Assembly (NCBI GenBank): GCA_024236075.1
Contig: JACKLE010000009.1
Span: 1-64,000, forward strand
Length of the DNA: 64,000 bases
Direction: 5' to 3'
DNA from: Alphaproteobacteria bacterium
GTDB taxonomy: Bacteria; Pseudomonadota; Alphaproteobacteria; JACAEB01
The position numbers and the translations under genes are program-made. The notes under the pieces are model-generated. The model had not been told where the DNA came from. It searched no databases and saw only the letters and a program-made list of their open reading frames with translations. The stretch's first letter is position 1. Every line of letters begins with the position of its first letter. Positions 43,184 to 52,608 of the stretch are shown in pieces.

Positions 43184-44400
43184 GAAGCCTCCCGCGCGGA
43201 CTGCTCGCGGTCGAGGATCTCGTTCGACTGCATGAGGAAGCGCTTCACGTTGCGCGCCGCCTGCTTGATGCGCTGCTCGTTCTCGACGAGCGCGATGCGC
43301 ACATAGCCCTCGCCGAGATCGCCAAAGCCGAGGCCGGGCGAGACCGCGACCTTGGCGTGGGTGAGGAGGAGCTTCGAGAACTCGAGCGAGCCGAGGCTCG
43401 CATATTCGGGCGGCACCGGCGCCCAGGCGAACATGGAGCCCGGCGGGCTCGGTATCTCCCACCCGGCGCGCGCCATGGACGAGACGAGCACGTCGCGCCG
43501 GCTCTTGTAGATGGCGCGCGCCTCGGCGACGCAGTCCTGCGGACCGTTGAGCGCGGCGCTCGCGGCCACCTGGATCGGCGTGTAGGCGCCGTAGTCGAGA
43601 TAGGATTTGATGCGCGTGAGGGCGTTGATGTATTTGCGCTCGCCGACCGCGAAGCCGACGCGCAGGCCCGCCATCGAATAGGTCTTGGAAAGCGAGTTGA
43701 CCTCGACCGCGATGTCCTTGGCGCCCGGCACCTGCAGGATCGAGGGCGGCGGCCGGTCGTCGAAATAGATCTCCGAATAGGCGAGATCGGAGAGCACGAA
43801 GAGCTCGTTCTTCTTCGCGAAGGAGACGAGCTCGATGTAGAAGTCGAGGTCGACGACCTGCGCCGTCGGGTTCGAGGGATAGTTCACGACGAGCACGGAG
43901 GGCTTGGGCCGCGTGTTCTCGACCGCCTTGGCGAGCTCGTCGAAATAGTTGCGCAGATCCATCGCCGGCACGTAGCGGATGGCCGCGCCCGCGATGATGA
44001 AGCCGTAGGCGTGGATCGGATAGCTCGGGTTCGGCACCAGCACCACGTCGCCCGGGCTGGTGATGGCCTGGGCGAGATTGGCGAAGCCCTCCTTCGAGCC
44101 GAGCGTCGCGACGACCTCGGTCTCGGGATCGAGCTTCACGCCGAAGCGGCGCTGATAATAGCCGGCCATGGCGCGCCTGAGGCCGCCGATGCCGCGCGAG
44201 GTCGAGTAGCGGTTGGTGCGCGGGCGCTTCACGGACTCGACGAGCTTGTCGACGATGTGCTGGGGCACGGGCAGGTCCGGATTGCCCATGCCGAGATCGA
44301 TGATGTCGTCGCCTTGCGCGCGCGCCTGCGCCTTGAGCTTGTTCACCTGCTCGAAGACGTAAGGGGGAAGACGGCTGATACGCTGGAAATCGGGTGTCAT
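43180..44400 (-). CDS. Class I/II PLP aminotransferase, AlaC/LL-DAP-aminotransferase-like
   Basis: 406 residues from ATG 44400 (MTPDFQRISRLPPYVF). PLP-fold motifs: SRGIGGLRRAMAGYY, the NYPSNPTAQ turn, DLAYSEIYF, and the Schiff-base Lys in SLSKTYSMAGLRVGFA. In alphaproteobacteria this gene directly precedes hom and is annotated as alanine or aspartate-family aminotransferase; I cannot settle the substrate. Coupled to hom by a four-base overlap. Confidence 0.93.
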   Translation of the reverse strand: MTPDFQRISRLPPYVFEQVNKLKAQARAQGDDIIDLGMGNPDLPVPQHIVDKLVESVKRPRTNRYSTSRGIGGLRRAMAGYYQRRFGVKLDPETEVVATLGSKEGFANLAQAITSPGDVVLVPNPSYPIHAYGFIIAGAAIRYVPAMDLRNYFDELAKAVENTRPKPSVLVVNYPSNPTAQVVDLDFYIELVSFAKKNELFVLSDLAYSEIYFDDRPPPSILQVPGAKDIAVEVNSLSKTYSMAGLRVGFAVGERKYINALTRIKSYLDYGAYTPIQVAASAALNGPQDCVAEARAIYKSRRDVLVSSMARAGWEIPSPPGSMFAWAPVPPEYASLGSLEFSKLLLTHAKVAVSPGLGFGDLGEGYVRIALVENEQRIKQAARNVKRFLMQSNEILDREQSAREAS

Positions 44401-44543
44401 GGGTCGACCTGGGGGCTCATGCGCCAAGGCTGGGCGCGAAGGGGTTAGCTTACCGTGATTTGGCGGGGCGGTGCATGGGTGGCCCGCCCGCGCGCAGATT
44501 CACGCGGCGACTGGGGCATTTCGATGGCTGGGGCGAGGGAGCT

Positions 44544-44834
44544 TCAGGGCGCGGGCGCGCCCGCCGCCACCGGAACGTCCTGCGGCGCGTTCGGGTCGTT
44601 GAGCAGCGCCCTGCTCTCCTCGAGCTGTCGCTTGAGGTCGGCGGCGGTCGCCTCGGCGACGGCGCGGTCGGCGACGGGCTCGGGCGGCTCGGGAATGTCG
44701 ACGATGCGCGGATAGGTGGACTTCACGGTTTCGGCGTCGGGAGCGGGCTGCAGCACGACGGGCACCGCCCAGTCGGGCAGCGCCGAGCAGGCGCCCAACA
44801 GAAGCGCCAGTCCCGCTGGAGCCATGATCTTCAT
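44544..44834 (-). CDS. Small lipoprotein
   Basis: 96-residue predicted lipoprotein: hydrophobic signal with the lipobox LLLGAC, so Cys16 becomes the lipidated N-terminus. The rest is Pro/Glu-rich with a short helix (ADLKRQLEESRALL). No known domain. It lies downstream of the L,D-transpeptidase gene on the same strand (89-bp gap), so envelope location fits. Confidence 0.75.
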   Translation of the reverse strand: MKIMAPAGLALLLGACSALPDWAVPVVLQPAPDAETVKSTYPRIVDIPEPPEPVADRAVAEATAADLKRQLEESRALLNDPNAPQDVPVAAGAPAP

Positions 44835-44923
44835 ATCCGGGCCTTCAAACGCCGGGCGACGCCCGCTTGCTTCACGCCCGCACGATGCCGCATTCGCGCG
44901 GGCGTTGCCAGGGGCGGCGCGGC

Positions 44924-45883
44924 TCAGGGCGTCGGCTGGGCCGGCGCGGACTGGGCGAGATCGCCCGGTGCCGGCTCGGCCGCGGCGGTCGCGTCCGGCG
45001 CCGTCACGGTCTCCGCATCGACGATGAGGAGGACGCGGTAGCCGTCCGCGTAGCGCACCTTGCCCGCCTCGTCGCGCGCCACGCGGCCCGTGCGGTCGGT
45101 GTGCCCTTGCGCGTCGTCGAAGGCGAAGACCGGGACCTTGCCGGCGAAGTCGCGCTGGATCCAGGCGAAGAGCTCCTCGGCATGCGCCGGCGCGAGGCGG
45201 ATGCAGCCGCCGGAGGCGCGGCTGCCGAGCTGCTTCACGGTCGTCTTGTTCGCGCCGTGGACGGCGAGGCCCGAGCGCTCGGTCCGGTAGCCATAGTCGA
45301 AGAACATGGCCCAGGGCATCTTCACGCCGTTCCAGCGCTGCGAATAGTGCACCTCGAAGAAGCGATGCGGGTCGAGCTTGTAGAGCCCTCCCGGCGTCTC
45401 GGTGAAATAGCCCTCGTGGCGCTCGCGGCCCGTCGAGACGAGCCAGCGCCTGTCGAGCGCGAAATCGCCCGCGCCGTCCTCGCGAAAGATGAACATCTGC
45501 TGCGGGATCGCGCCCTCGACGGCCTTGTTCACGTAGAGGAGGAGGCCGAAATCGCGCCTGAGCTCCTCGGGCACCATGGCCGCGATGCGGCCGCGCGCGA
45601 GCGCGATGGCGGCGGCATCGTCCGTCGGAAGATCGTAGCTCGGCTCGGGCTCGTCGAGCGCCGCCTCGTCCACGGGCACGGCGGCGTCGGGCACCGCATC
45701 CTCGCTCGTCGGCGGCGCGTCCCCGGCCTCGACGACCGGCGCCATCGCCGCGCTCTCGGTCGGCGGCGCGGCCGCCTCCTCCGCCCCCGACGGGCTCGGC
45801 GCCAAGGCCAGCGCCAGAGAGACGATCAGTGCCCCGGCACCCGCGACAAGCGCGCGCCGATTCCGTTCCTTCGCGATCTCCAC
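44924..45883 (-). CDS. YkuD-type L,D-transpeptidase
   Basis: 319 residues: a signal peptide or anchor (about 12-33), a Pro/Ala/Glu-rich low-complexity linker (35-85), then the YkuD catalytic domain with the His-Gly site LAVHGANKTT and the nucleophile motif SRASGGCIRL. Such enzymes make 3-3 crosslinks in peptidoglycan or attach proteins to it. The C-terminus is again Ala/Pro-rich. The 266-bp gap upstream to phaC has no supportable gene. Confidence 0.92.
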   Translation of the reverse strand: MEIAKERNRRALVAGAGALIVSLALALAPSPSGAEEAAAPPTESAAMAPVVEAGDAPPTSEDAVPDAAVPVDEAALDEPEPSYDLPTDDAAAIALARGRIAAMVPEELRRDFGLLLYVNKAVEGAIPQQMFIFREDGAGDFALDRRWLVSTGRERHEGYFTETPGGLYKLDPHRFFEVHYSQRWNGVKMPWAMFFDYGYRTERSGLAVHGANKTTVKQLGSRASGGCIRLAPAHAEELFAWIQRDFAGKVPVFAFDDAQGHTDRTGRVARDEAGKVRYADGYRVLLIVDAETVTAPDATAAAEPAPGDLAQSAPAQPTP

Positions 45884-46149
45884 GAATACGCCCCCCGCGT
45901 CCGTCGATAGATGGCGTTAAGACATCGTTAACCTATCACGGACGCGAGCGGCCGCGCCACCACCGTGCGGCGAAATTCTGCGGCGGGATCGCCTGGCAGC
46001 GGTTCCCCCTCCCGGGGTATAGAGGCGGCATGACTCGCCCGGCACGTTCGCGGTGCTATGATGGGCGGCCGCTAGAGACCTGAAACCATTGGGACAATGA
46101 TCGCCGCGAAATGCGGCGCGACGAAACGTCATCGCAGGGAGAAGAGGCC

Positions 46150-48117
46150 ATGGACAAGAAGGTGTCAGCCCCGCAGCCGGCGACGCGCCGGCGCAAGACC
46201 TCCGCCTCGGCCAAGGCCGCGGCCAATGGCAGCCACCCCGGCGAGGCCATCGCGGCGAAGGCGAACGGCGCGGCGGCGGGCCCGGCCGAGGCCAAGCCCG
46301 CGCCCAAATCGGCCCCCAAGGCCGACAGCACGTTCAAGGCCGATTTCATTCTTCCGGACCCGGCCGAATTCGCGAAGAACCTCATGAAGGTCGCGGCGCA
46401 GAGCCAGCAGCTCGTCGCCGACTTCCTCTCCTCGAACGCCAGGGGCGCCGATATCGGTCCGGTCGATCCCCTCAACATCGCCGAGACCTTCCTCACCGTG
46501 CTGCGCGAGATGGTCGCCAATCCGCAGAAGGTCGTCGAGGCGCAGATCGAGCTCTGGCAGGCCCATTTCGATCTCTGGCACCGCACCGCCCAGCGCATCA
46601 TGGGCCACGACGTCGAGCCGGCGATCGAGCCGCAGAAGGGCGACAAGCGCTGGCGCTACGAGGACTGGCAGACCAACGAGGTCTTCGACTTCATCAAGCA
46701 GTCCTACCTTCTGACGGCGCGCTGGATGCAGGCGCAGGCGGCGGAGATCGAAGGCGTGGACGAGGCGACGCGCCGCAAGATCGACTTCTACACGCGCCAG
46801 TTCGCCGACGCGCTGTCGCCCACCAATTTCGCCTTCACCAATCCCGAGGTCATCAAGGCGACGCTCGCCTCGAACGGCGAGAACCTCGTCAACGGCCTCG
46901 AAAACCTCCTCGAGGATCTCAAGCGCGGCAAGGGCCAGCTCGCCATCTCGCAGACCGACATGGACTATTTCAAGGTCGGCGAGAACGTCGCGACGGCGCC
47001 CGGCCGCGTGGTCTATCGCAACGCCGTCGCCGAGCTGCTGCAATTCGATCCGACGACGGACGAGGTCTATCAGCGCCCGCTCCTCATCTTCCCGCCCTGG
47101 ATCAACAAGTTCTACATCCTGGACCTGCGTCCGGAGAACTCGTTCATCCGCTGGGCGGTCGCCCAGGGCTTCACCGTCTTCGTCGTCTCCTGGGTGAACC
47201 CGGACGAGACGCTCGCGCGCAAGACCTTCGAGAACTATATGCGCGAGGGCATCCTCGAGATGCTCGACGCGGTCGAGAAGGCGACGGGCACGGACGAGAT
47301 CCTCACCATCGGCTACTGCATCGGCGGCACCCTGCTCGGCGCGACGCTCGGCTACATGGCCGCGACGGGCGACGAGCGCATCAAGGCCTCGACCTTCTTC
47401 GCCGCGCAGCACGACTTCACCGAGGCCGGCGAGCTGCAGGTCTTCATCGACGACGAGCAGCTCGCCTATCTCGAGAACCGGATGGACAAGTCCGGCGGCG
47501 TGCTCGACGCCTCCGCCATGGCGACGACCTTCAACATGCTGCGCTCGAACGACCTCATCTGGTCCTACGTCGTGAACAACTACCTTCTCGGCAAGGACCC
47601 GATGCGCTTCGACCTCCTCTTCTGGAACTCCGACATGACGCGCATGCCGAAGGTGCTGCACCTCTATTATCTGCGCGAGTGCTATCAGAAGAACGCCCTC
47701 GCGAAGGGCGAGATGGTGCTGGGCGGCAAGCGCATCGACCTCAAGAAGGTGAAGACGCCGATCTACATGCAGGCGGCGAAGGAGGACCACATCGCGCCCT
47801 TCCGGTCCGTCTACCGCAGCGCGCGCCTCTTCGGCGGGCCGGTGCGCTACATGATGGCGGGCTCGGGGCACATTGCCGGCGTCATCAATCCGCCGGCGGC
47901 GAAGAAGTACCAGCACTGGACGAACGAGAAGCTTCCCGCGACCGTCGAGGAATGGTGCGCCGGCGCGACCGAGCACCCCGGCTCCTGGTGGGAGAACTGG
48001 CGCGACTGGCTCGCACCCAAGGCCGGCCCCAAGGTCAAGGCCCGCCGGCCGGGCGACGGGAAATTGAAGGCGCTCGAGCCCGCGCCGGGAACGTATGTCC
48101 GTGTGAAGAGCGAGTAG
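46150..48117 (+). CDS. phaC: Class I poly(3-hydroxyalkanoate) synthase PhaC
   Basis: Polymerises (R)-3-hydroxyacyl-CoA into PHA granules. 655 residues from ATG 46150 with GGGAGAAGAGG upstream; a Pro/Ala/Lys-rich N-terminal extension of about 65 residues precedes the synthase N-domain. The lipase-like box is GYCIGG with catalytic Cys near residue 390, and the late catalytic His is in GSGHIAGVINPP. Not accompanied by phaA, phaB or phaP here. Confidence 0.96.
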   Translation: MDKKVSAPQPATRRRKTSASAKAAANGSHPGEAIAAKANGAAAGPAEAKPAPKSAPKADSTFKADFILPDPAEFAKNLMKVAAQSQQLVADFLSSNARGADIGPVDPLNIAETFLTVLREMVANPQKVVEAQIELWQAHFDLWHRTAQRIMGHDVEPAIEPQKGDKRWRYEDWQTNEVFDFIKQSYLLTARWMQAQAAEIEGVDEATRRKIDFYTRQFADALSPTNFAFTNPEVIKATLASNGENLVNGLENLLEDLKRGKGQLAISQTDMDYFKVGENVATAPGRVVYRNAVAELLQFDPTTDEVYQRPLLIFPPWINKFYILDLRPENSFIRWAVAQGFTVFVVSWVNPDETLARKTFENYMREGILEMLDAVEKATGTDEILTIGYCIGGTLLGATLGYMAATGDERIKASTFFAAQHDFTEAGELQVFIDDEQLAYLENRMDKSGGVLDASAMATTFNMLRSNDLIWSYVVNNYLLGKDPMRFDLLFWNSDMTRMPKVLHLYYLRECYQKNALAKGEMVLGGKRIDLKKVKTPIYMQAAKEDHIAPFRSVYRSARLFGGPVRYMMAGSGHIAGVINPPAAKKYQHWTNEKLPATVEEWCAGATEHPGSWWENWRDWLAPKAGPKVKARRPGDGKLKALEPAPGTYVRVKSE

Positions 48118-48413
48118 GGGCTCCTCCGCGCCATTCTGGACACGGGCGCCGGCCGCGCCGCAGGTCCCTCTCCCGCCCGGGAGAGGGATACGAGACTTGG
48201 CGCTCCCCATTGGGAGCGCCTAGTCGCAGTCGGGTGAGGGAACCGGCGTCTCGCGGGAAACGTCCGTTCGCGGCGGGAACGTCGCCCCCCTCATCCTGTC
48301 CTTCTCCCGAGGGAGAAGGAGCCCGATCCGCGATGTCGCGCGGAACACGGTCGCCGCTATTCTCGCAGCAAAGGCGGGCCTTCGAAGCGAGCAGGCGCCG
48401 CGCAAGGCCGCCC
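48118..48413. repeat. Intergenic palindromes downstream of phaC
   Basis: No gene. Two strong hairpins: TCCCTCTCCC/GGGAGAGGGA (48165-48174, 48179-48188) and GGCGCTCCC/GGGAGCGCC (48199-48207, 48212-48220), then a third at about 48303-48320 (CTTCTCCCGAGGGAGAAG). They resemble dispersed proteobacterial palindromic repeats and may also act as the phaC terminator, though no T-tract is present. Confidence 0.7.
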
Positions 48414-49241
48414 TCACCCCCCGCGCTTCGCCTTCTCCTCGTCCTCGGCCTTGTGGCGCAGGGCGAGGTCGACGCCCTTGAGGCGCTTGGCGCCGGGGGC
48501 GTGGACGGCCTCCTTGATCTGCATGTGCATGTAGTTGCCGTGCGCGGTGCGGATGCCGTTCGTATAGCCCATCAGGTCCTGCGCGTTGTTGATCGAGGCT
48601 TTCGTCAGCCTGAGGACGAGGGGGTCGTTCTCGGCGATGCGGGCGGCGAGCTCCATCGTCCGCTCCTCGAGGGTCTCGCGCGTCGTGACCTCGGTGACGA
48701 GGCCCAGCTCGAAGGCCTCCTCGGCGGGCACGAAGCGGTTCTCGAACAGGATGCGCTTCGCCTGCCGTATCGTGCCTAGCTCCCAGGGCGCGGAGAAGAA
48801 CTGCACGTGCCAGGGAAGGAAGAGCGCATCGTCCGAGGCGACGATGAGATCCATCGCCGTCGCGATGATGAAGCCGCCGAACATGCAATAGCCCTGCACC
48901 ATGGCGACTGTGGGCTTGGGGAGATTGCGCCAGCGCAGCGAGTTCTCGCAGTTGAGGTCCCAGGAGCGGTCGACCTCCCCATAGGGCCCCGGCGCGTAGG
49001 GGCGCGCCTTCTGGTCGGCCAGCTCCTCGGCCGTGCCGATGTCGTGTCCGGCGGAAAAGTGCTTGCCCGCCCCCATCAGCACGATCGAGCCGATCCCGGG
49101 GTCGGCGCAGGCGACGTCGAAGGCCGCGTCCATCTCCTCGCGCAGGACGCGCGACTGCGCGTTGAAAACGTGCGGCCGGTTGAGCCGCACGATGGCGACA
49201 CGTCCGCGCGTCTCGTATTCGATCTGCTGATAGGTTCCCAC
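48414..49241 (-). CDS. Enoyl-CoA hydratase/isomerase (crotonase family)
   Basis: 275 residues from GTG 49241, chosen for GGGAGGA six bases upstream; the open frame beyond it is a shadow. Crotonase oxyanion-hole regions are visible: IVLMGAGKHFSAGHDIG and MVQGYCMFGGFIIATAMDL. The usual second catalytic Glu region reads QFFSAPWELG. Substrate unknown. Divergent from the tannase-family gene. Confidence 0.9.
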   Translation of the reverse strand: MGTYQQIEYETRGRVAIVRLNRPHVFNAQSRVLREEMDAAFDVACADPGIGSIVLMGAGKHFSAGHDIGTAEELADQKARPYAPGPYGEVDRSWDLNCENSLRWRNLPKPTVAMVQGYCMFGGFIIATAMDLIVASDDALFLPWHVQFFSAPWELGTIRQAKRILFENRFVPAEEAFELGLVTEVTTRETLEERTMELAARIAENDPLVLRLTKASINNAQDLMGYTNGIRTAHGNYMHMQIKEAVHAPGAKRLKGVDLALRHKAEDEEKAKRGG

Positions 49242-49411
49242 GCCGGTCCTCCCTTCGCGTCTCACGGCGCGCAGAATGGCAGCGCGGGGCGCGTTCCGGA
49301 AGGGGAAACTGGCCTCGGTCAGGTCGCCGCCGGACGCGCCGCAGGTGGCGGCGCCGGCCGGTCGTTCCAGGCAGGCGCGCAACGCCGCGGCGGGGGACAG
49401 GAGGCGAGGAC

Positions 49412-50902
49412 ATGAGGAAGGCACTTCTCGGCCTGTGCGGAGGCGCCGCGGTCCTTGCCGTCGCCGCGGCGGCATTCGGCCCGGCGCGGGCGGCCGAGCC
49501 CTGCGATCGGCTGCGCGATCTCGCCCTGCCCGACGTCCGCATCGCGGCCGCGGAGGAGATCGCCGCGCCCGTCCCGCACTGCAAGGCGACCGGCGTCATC
49601 GGCCGCGAGATCAACTTCGCCGTCTGGCTGCCCGATGTCTGGAACGGCAAGTTCATGATGGGCGGCGGCGGCGGCTATGTCGGCAGCGTACAGAACCAGG
49701 CCAACATTCAGGGCGCGCTCCTGAAGGGCTACGCGACCGCCGGCACGGATACGGGGCACACGAGCACGGGCGTCGACGCGAGCTGGGCGCTCGGCAATCT
49801 CGAGCGCATCGTGAACTATGCCCACGCCGCCGTTCACCGCGTCGGCGAGACCGCCAAGGCCGTCGCGCGCGCCCACTACGGCAAGCCGGCGTCGCGCGCC
49901 TATTTCGCGGGCTGCTCCACGGGCGGACGCCAGGCGCTGATATCGGCGCAGCGCTATCCGGAGGATTTCGACGCCATCATAGCGGGCGCTCCGGTGCTCG
50001 ACTTCACGGGCACGATGGCCGGCGCCATCAACTTCACGAAGACGCTCTATCCGCACCCGGACAAAGCGGCGGGGCCGGCCCTGAGCCCCGGCGACCGCGC
50101 CGCGCTCAAGGCCGCGATCCTGAATGCGTGCGACGCAGAGGACGGCCTCGCCGACGGCATCCTCAACGATCCGCGCGCCTGCCGGTTCGACCCGAAGGCC
50201 CTCGCCTGCTCCGGCGCCAACCGGGACGGCTGCCTTTCGGCGGAGGAGCTCGCCGGCGTGCGCGCGATCTATGACGGGCCGCGCACCTCGAAGGGCCGGC
50301 TCTATTACGGCTATCCCATGGGCGGCGAGGACGAGCCGGGCGGCTGGGACCGCTGGATCGTCGGCAGCAAGGACGCGGTCGGGCCCGGCCTTCCGAGCAT
50401 CGGCTACGGGATCGCCGCCTCCTTCATGCGCAATTTCGTCTTCCGGGACCCCAACTGGACCTACGAGACCTACGATCTCGAGACCTTCGCGGCCGACACC
50501 GAGCTGATGGCGGCGACCCTCAACGCAACGGACACGGATCTTTCGGCCTTTCGCGCGCGCGGCGGCAAGCTCCTGCTCTATCACGGCTGGTCGGACTCGG
50601 CCCTGACGGCGAACGCGACGGTCGGCTATGTCGAGGGCGTCTATGCGCGCGATCCGAAGGCGCGGGAGGATGTGCGCCTCTTCCTCCTGCCGGGCGTCCT
50701 GCACTGCATGGGCGGGCCGGGGCCCGACCGCGTCGATTTCATCGAGGCGCTCGAGCGCTGGGACGAGACCGGCGCGGCCCCCGATACGCTGACGGCCTCG
50801 TTCCGCGCGGGCGGCGGCGGCCGGACGCTGTGCGCCTATCCGCAGAAGGCCGCGTTCCAGGGCGGCGATCCGCGCGATCCGGCCAGCTTCGTCTGCCGGT
50901 AG
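49412..50902 (+). CDS. Tannase/feruloyl-esterase-family secreted esterase
   Basis: 496 residues with a clear signal peptide (about 1-27). The family nucleophile motif is FAGCSTGGRQAL, where the Cys before Ser pairs with a late Cys near the catalytic His in this family; the His is probably in PGVLHCMGGPGPD. Also seen: INFAVWLPDVWNGKFMMGGG. Probable periplasmic or extracellular esterase of aromatic or related esters. Substrate not determinable. Confidence 0.9.
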   Translation: MRKALLGLCGGAAVLAVAAAAFGPARAAEPCDRLRDLALPDVRIAAAEEIAAPVPHCKATGVIGREINFAVWLPDVWNGKFMMGGGGGYVGSVQNQANIQGALLKGYATAGTDTGHTSTGVDASWALGNLERIVNYAHAAVHRVGETAKAVARAHYGKPASRAYFAGCSTGGRQALISAQRYPEDFDAIIAGAPVLDFTGTMAGAINFTKTLYPHPDKAAGPALSPGDRAALKAAILNACDAEDGLADGILNDPRACRFDPKALACSGANRDGCLSAEELAGVRAIYDGPRTSKGRLYYGYPMGGEDEPGGWDRWIVGSKDAVGPGLPSIGYGIAASFMRNFVFRDPNWTYETYDLETFAADTELMAATLNATDTDLSAFRARGGKLLLYHGWSDSALTANATVGYVEGVYARDPKAREDVRLFLLPGVLHCMGGPGPDRVDFIEALERWDETGAAPDTLTASFRAGGGGRTLCAYPQKAAFQGGDPRDPASFVCR

Positions 50903-50983
50903 CGTCGGGGCCCGCGGCCGGAACTTTGACGCCATCGGAGCATTGTCCTTTGCAGCTGCCACCCAGCGCACAGCGAGGCGACA

Positions 50984-51283
50984 ATGATCACGAAACTTGC
51001 CACAGGCCTGGCGGCGACCGCCCTTTTGGCGACGGCCGTCGCGCAGGAACCGATCCCTCAGGCTTCGGTCGACCAGTTGAGGACGAGCTGCGTCGCGAGC
51101 TGCACCCCGATGCGGCCGAGCGGCGAGTGCCAGACGCTCTGCACCTGCGCCGCGGAAAAGGTCCGCACGCATTGGAGCGCCGAGGATCTGCGCAATGCGG
51201 AGAGCCGCCAGCAGGCCGGCACCGCCGACAACGAGCACTTCAAGCGGGTCGTCGCGCAGTGCATGCGCGAGAACGACCTCTGA
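50984..51283 (+). CDS. Small secreted Cys protein, CxC-x2-EK type (family member 2)
   Basis: 99 residues: signal peptide (about 1-20), then Cys36, Cys40, Cys49, Cys53, Cys55 and Cys93. The segment CTCAAEK followed 38 residues later by a final Cys mirrors the protein at 19615-19923 (CSCLGEK, final Cys 41 later). Probably a disulfide-stabilised periplasmic protein. No function recognised. Start ATG follows a GAGGCGACA leader of modest Shine-Dalgarno quality. Confidence 0.7.
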   Translation: MITKLATGLAATALLATAVAQEPIPQASVDQLRTSCVASCTPMRPSGECQTLCTCAAEKVRTHWSAEDLRNAESRQQAGTADNEHFKRVVAQCMRENDL

Positions 51284-51320
51284 CGCCATCGAGCGGCAAT
51301 ATTTTCGGAAAGGCCACGAC

Positions 51321-51563
51321 ATGAAGATCGCCCCATTTCTCATCGGAGCCGCCGCGCTCGCCCTTGCGGCCTGCGGCAGCACCACGACGGACCGCGCGCT
51401 CAGCGGCGCGGGGCTCGGAGGCGCCGCGGGCGCGGCGACGGGCGCGGTGACCGGCGGCAGCGTCGGCGGCGGCGCCCTCATCGGCGCGCTCATCGGCGCC
51501 GCCGCGGGCGCCCTCACCGACAAGGACGATGTCGATCTCGGCGAGCCGGTCTGGAGGCGCTGA
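51321..51563 (+). CDS. Glycine-zipper small lipoprotein
   Basis: 80 residues from ATG 51321. Lipobox ALAAC gives a lipidated Cys18. A glycine-zipper segment (GAGLGGAAGAATGAVTGGSV and onwards to about residue 66) could form a membrane-associated helix hairpin, as in Gly-zipper outer-membrane lipoproteins. Function unknown. Starts 38 bp after the previous small gene; the two may be cotranscribed. Confidence 0.8.
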   Translation: MKIAPFLIGAAALALAACGSTTTDRALSGAGLGGAAGAATGAVTGGSVGGGALIGALIGAAAGALTDKDDVDLGEPVWRR

Positions 51564-51571
51564 GCCCCGCT

Positions 51572-52504
51572 TCAGGGCCGCGCGCGGCCGGTCATCAGGT
51601 CCAGGGACTGGACGGCCGCACCGCTCGCGCCCTTGCCGAGATTGTCGAGGCGCGCGACGAGCAGCGCCTGGCCGTCGCCCTGCGTCCCGAAGACGAAGAG
51701 CGTCATGCCGTCCGTGCCGTTGTCGCCTTCGGGATCGAGCGTCGAGAGCGCGGCGGCCTCCGCGCGCGGCGCGACGCGGACGCTCGTGCCCGCATAGGCC
51801 GCCTCGAGGCACGATTGAAGATCCGCGAGGCCGGGCCCGGCCGGCAGCGCCCAGAGCTGGAGCGGCACGCTCACCAGCATCCCGCGATAGAGCCGCGCGA
51901 CGCTCGGCACGAAGAGCGGGCGATGCGCGAGGCCGGCATGGACGCGCATCTCCTCGACATGCTTGTGGCGGAGCGAGAGAGCATAGAGGCGGAACGCCTC
52001 GTCCGTGTGGCCGGGCGCGGAGACGTCCTCGAACTCCGCGATCATCTTCTTTCCGCCCCCGGAATAGCCCGAGACGGCGTTGACCGTCACGGGAAAGTCC
52101 GTGGGCAGAATTTGCGCCCGCACGAGGGGCGCGAGGAGCGCGACGGCCCCGGTCGGATAGCAGCCGGGATTGGAAACGCGCCGCGCCTTCGCGATCTTCT
52201 CCGCATGTCCCGGCGCGAGCTCGGCGAAGCCGTAGACCCAGTCCGGCGCCGTGCGGTGCGCCGTCGAGGCATCGATGATGCGGGTCGCGTCGTTCGTGAC
52301 GAGGCTCACCGCCTCCTTGGCCGCCTCGTCGGGGAGGCAGAGGATCGCGATATCGGCCGCGTTCAGCACGCTTGCGCGCGCGGACAGATCCTTGCGCGCG
52401 TCGCCGAGCGTCAGAATCTCGAGATCGTCGCGGCCGGCCACGCGCTCGCGGATCTCAAGCCCCGTCGTTCCCGCCTCGCCGTCGATGAAGATCTTCGTCG
52501 TCAT
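51572..52504 (-). CDS. argC: N-acetyl-gamma-glutamyl-phosphate reductase ArgC (type 2)
   Basis: NADPH-dependent reduction in arginine synthesis. 310 residues from ATG 52504, the shorter type 2 form. N-terminal FIDGEAGTTGLEIRERV, catalytic Cys in SNPGCYPTGAVALL, then VNAVSGYSGGGKKM. In alphaproteobacteria argC commonly follows rplM-rpsI, as here, although a 104-bp gap with a small palindrome separates it from rpsI. Confidence 0.95.
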   Translation of the reverse strand: MTTKIFIDGEAGTTGLEIRERVAGRDDLEILTLGDARKDLSARASVLNAADIAILCLPDEAAKEAVSLVTNDATRIIDASTAHRTAPDWVYGFAELAPGHAEKIAKARRVSNPGCYPTGAVALLAPLVRAQILPTDFPVTVNAVSGYSGGGKKMIAEFEDVSAPGHTDEAFRLYALSLRHKHVEEMRVHAGLAHRPLFVPSVARLYRGMLVSVPLQLWALPAGPGLADLQSCLEAAYAGTSVRVAPRAEAAALSTLDPEGDNGTDGMTLFVFGTQGDGQALLVARLDNLGKGASGAAVQSLDLMTGRARP

Positions 52505-52608
52505 GGCGCCTCGCACCATCCGCTCCGCTTCCCCCTCCCCCAAGGGAGAGGGACCCGGCGGCACCCTCGCGCACAAGAATCCGATACGGGCCGGAAAATC
52601 CAGGCGGC

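Noticed and set aside
48165..48220. The palindromes after phaC as a clear rho-independent terminator
   Set aside because: Stems are strong but no T-tract follows in either direction, so they are listed as repeats only.
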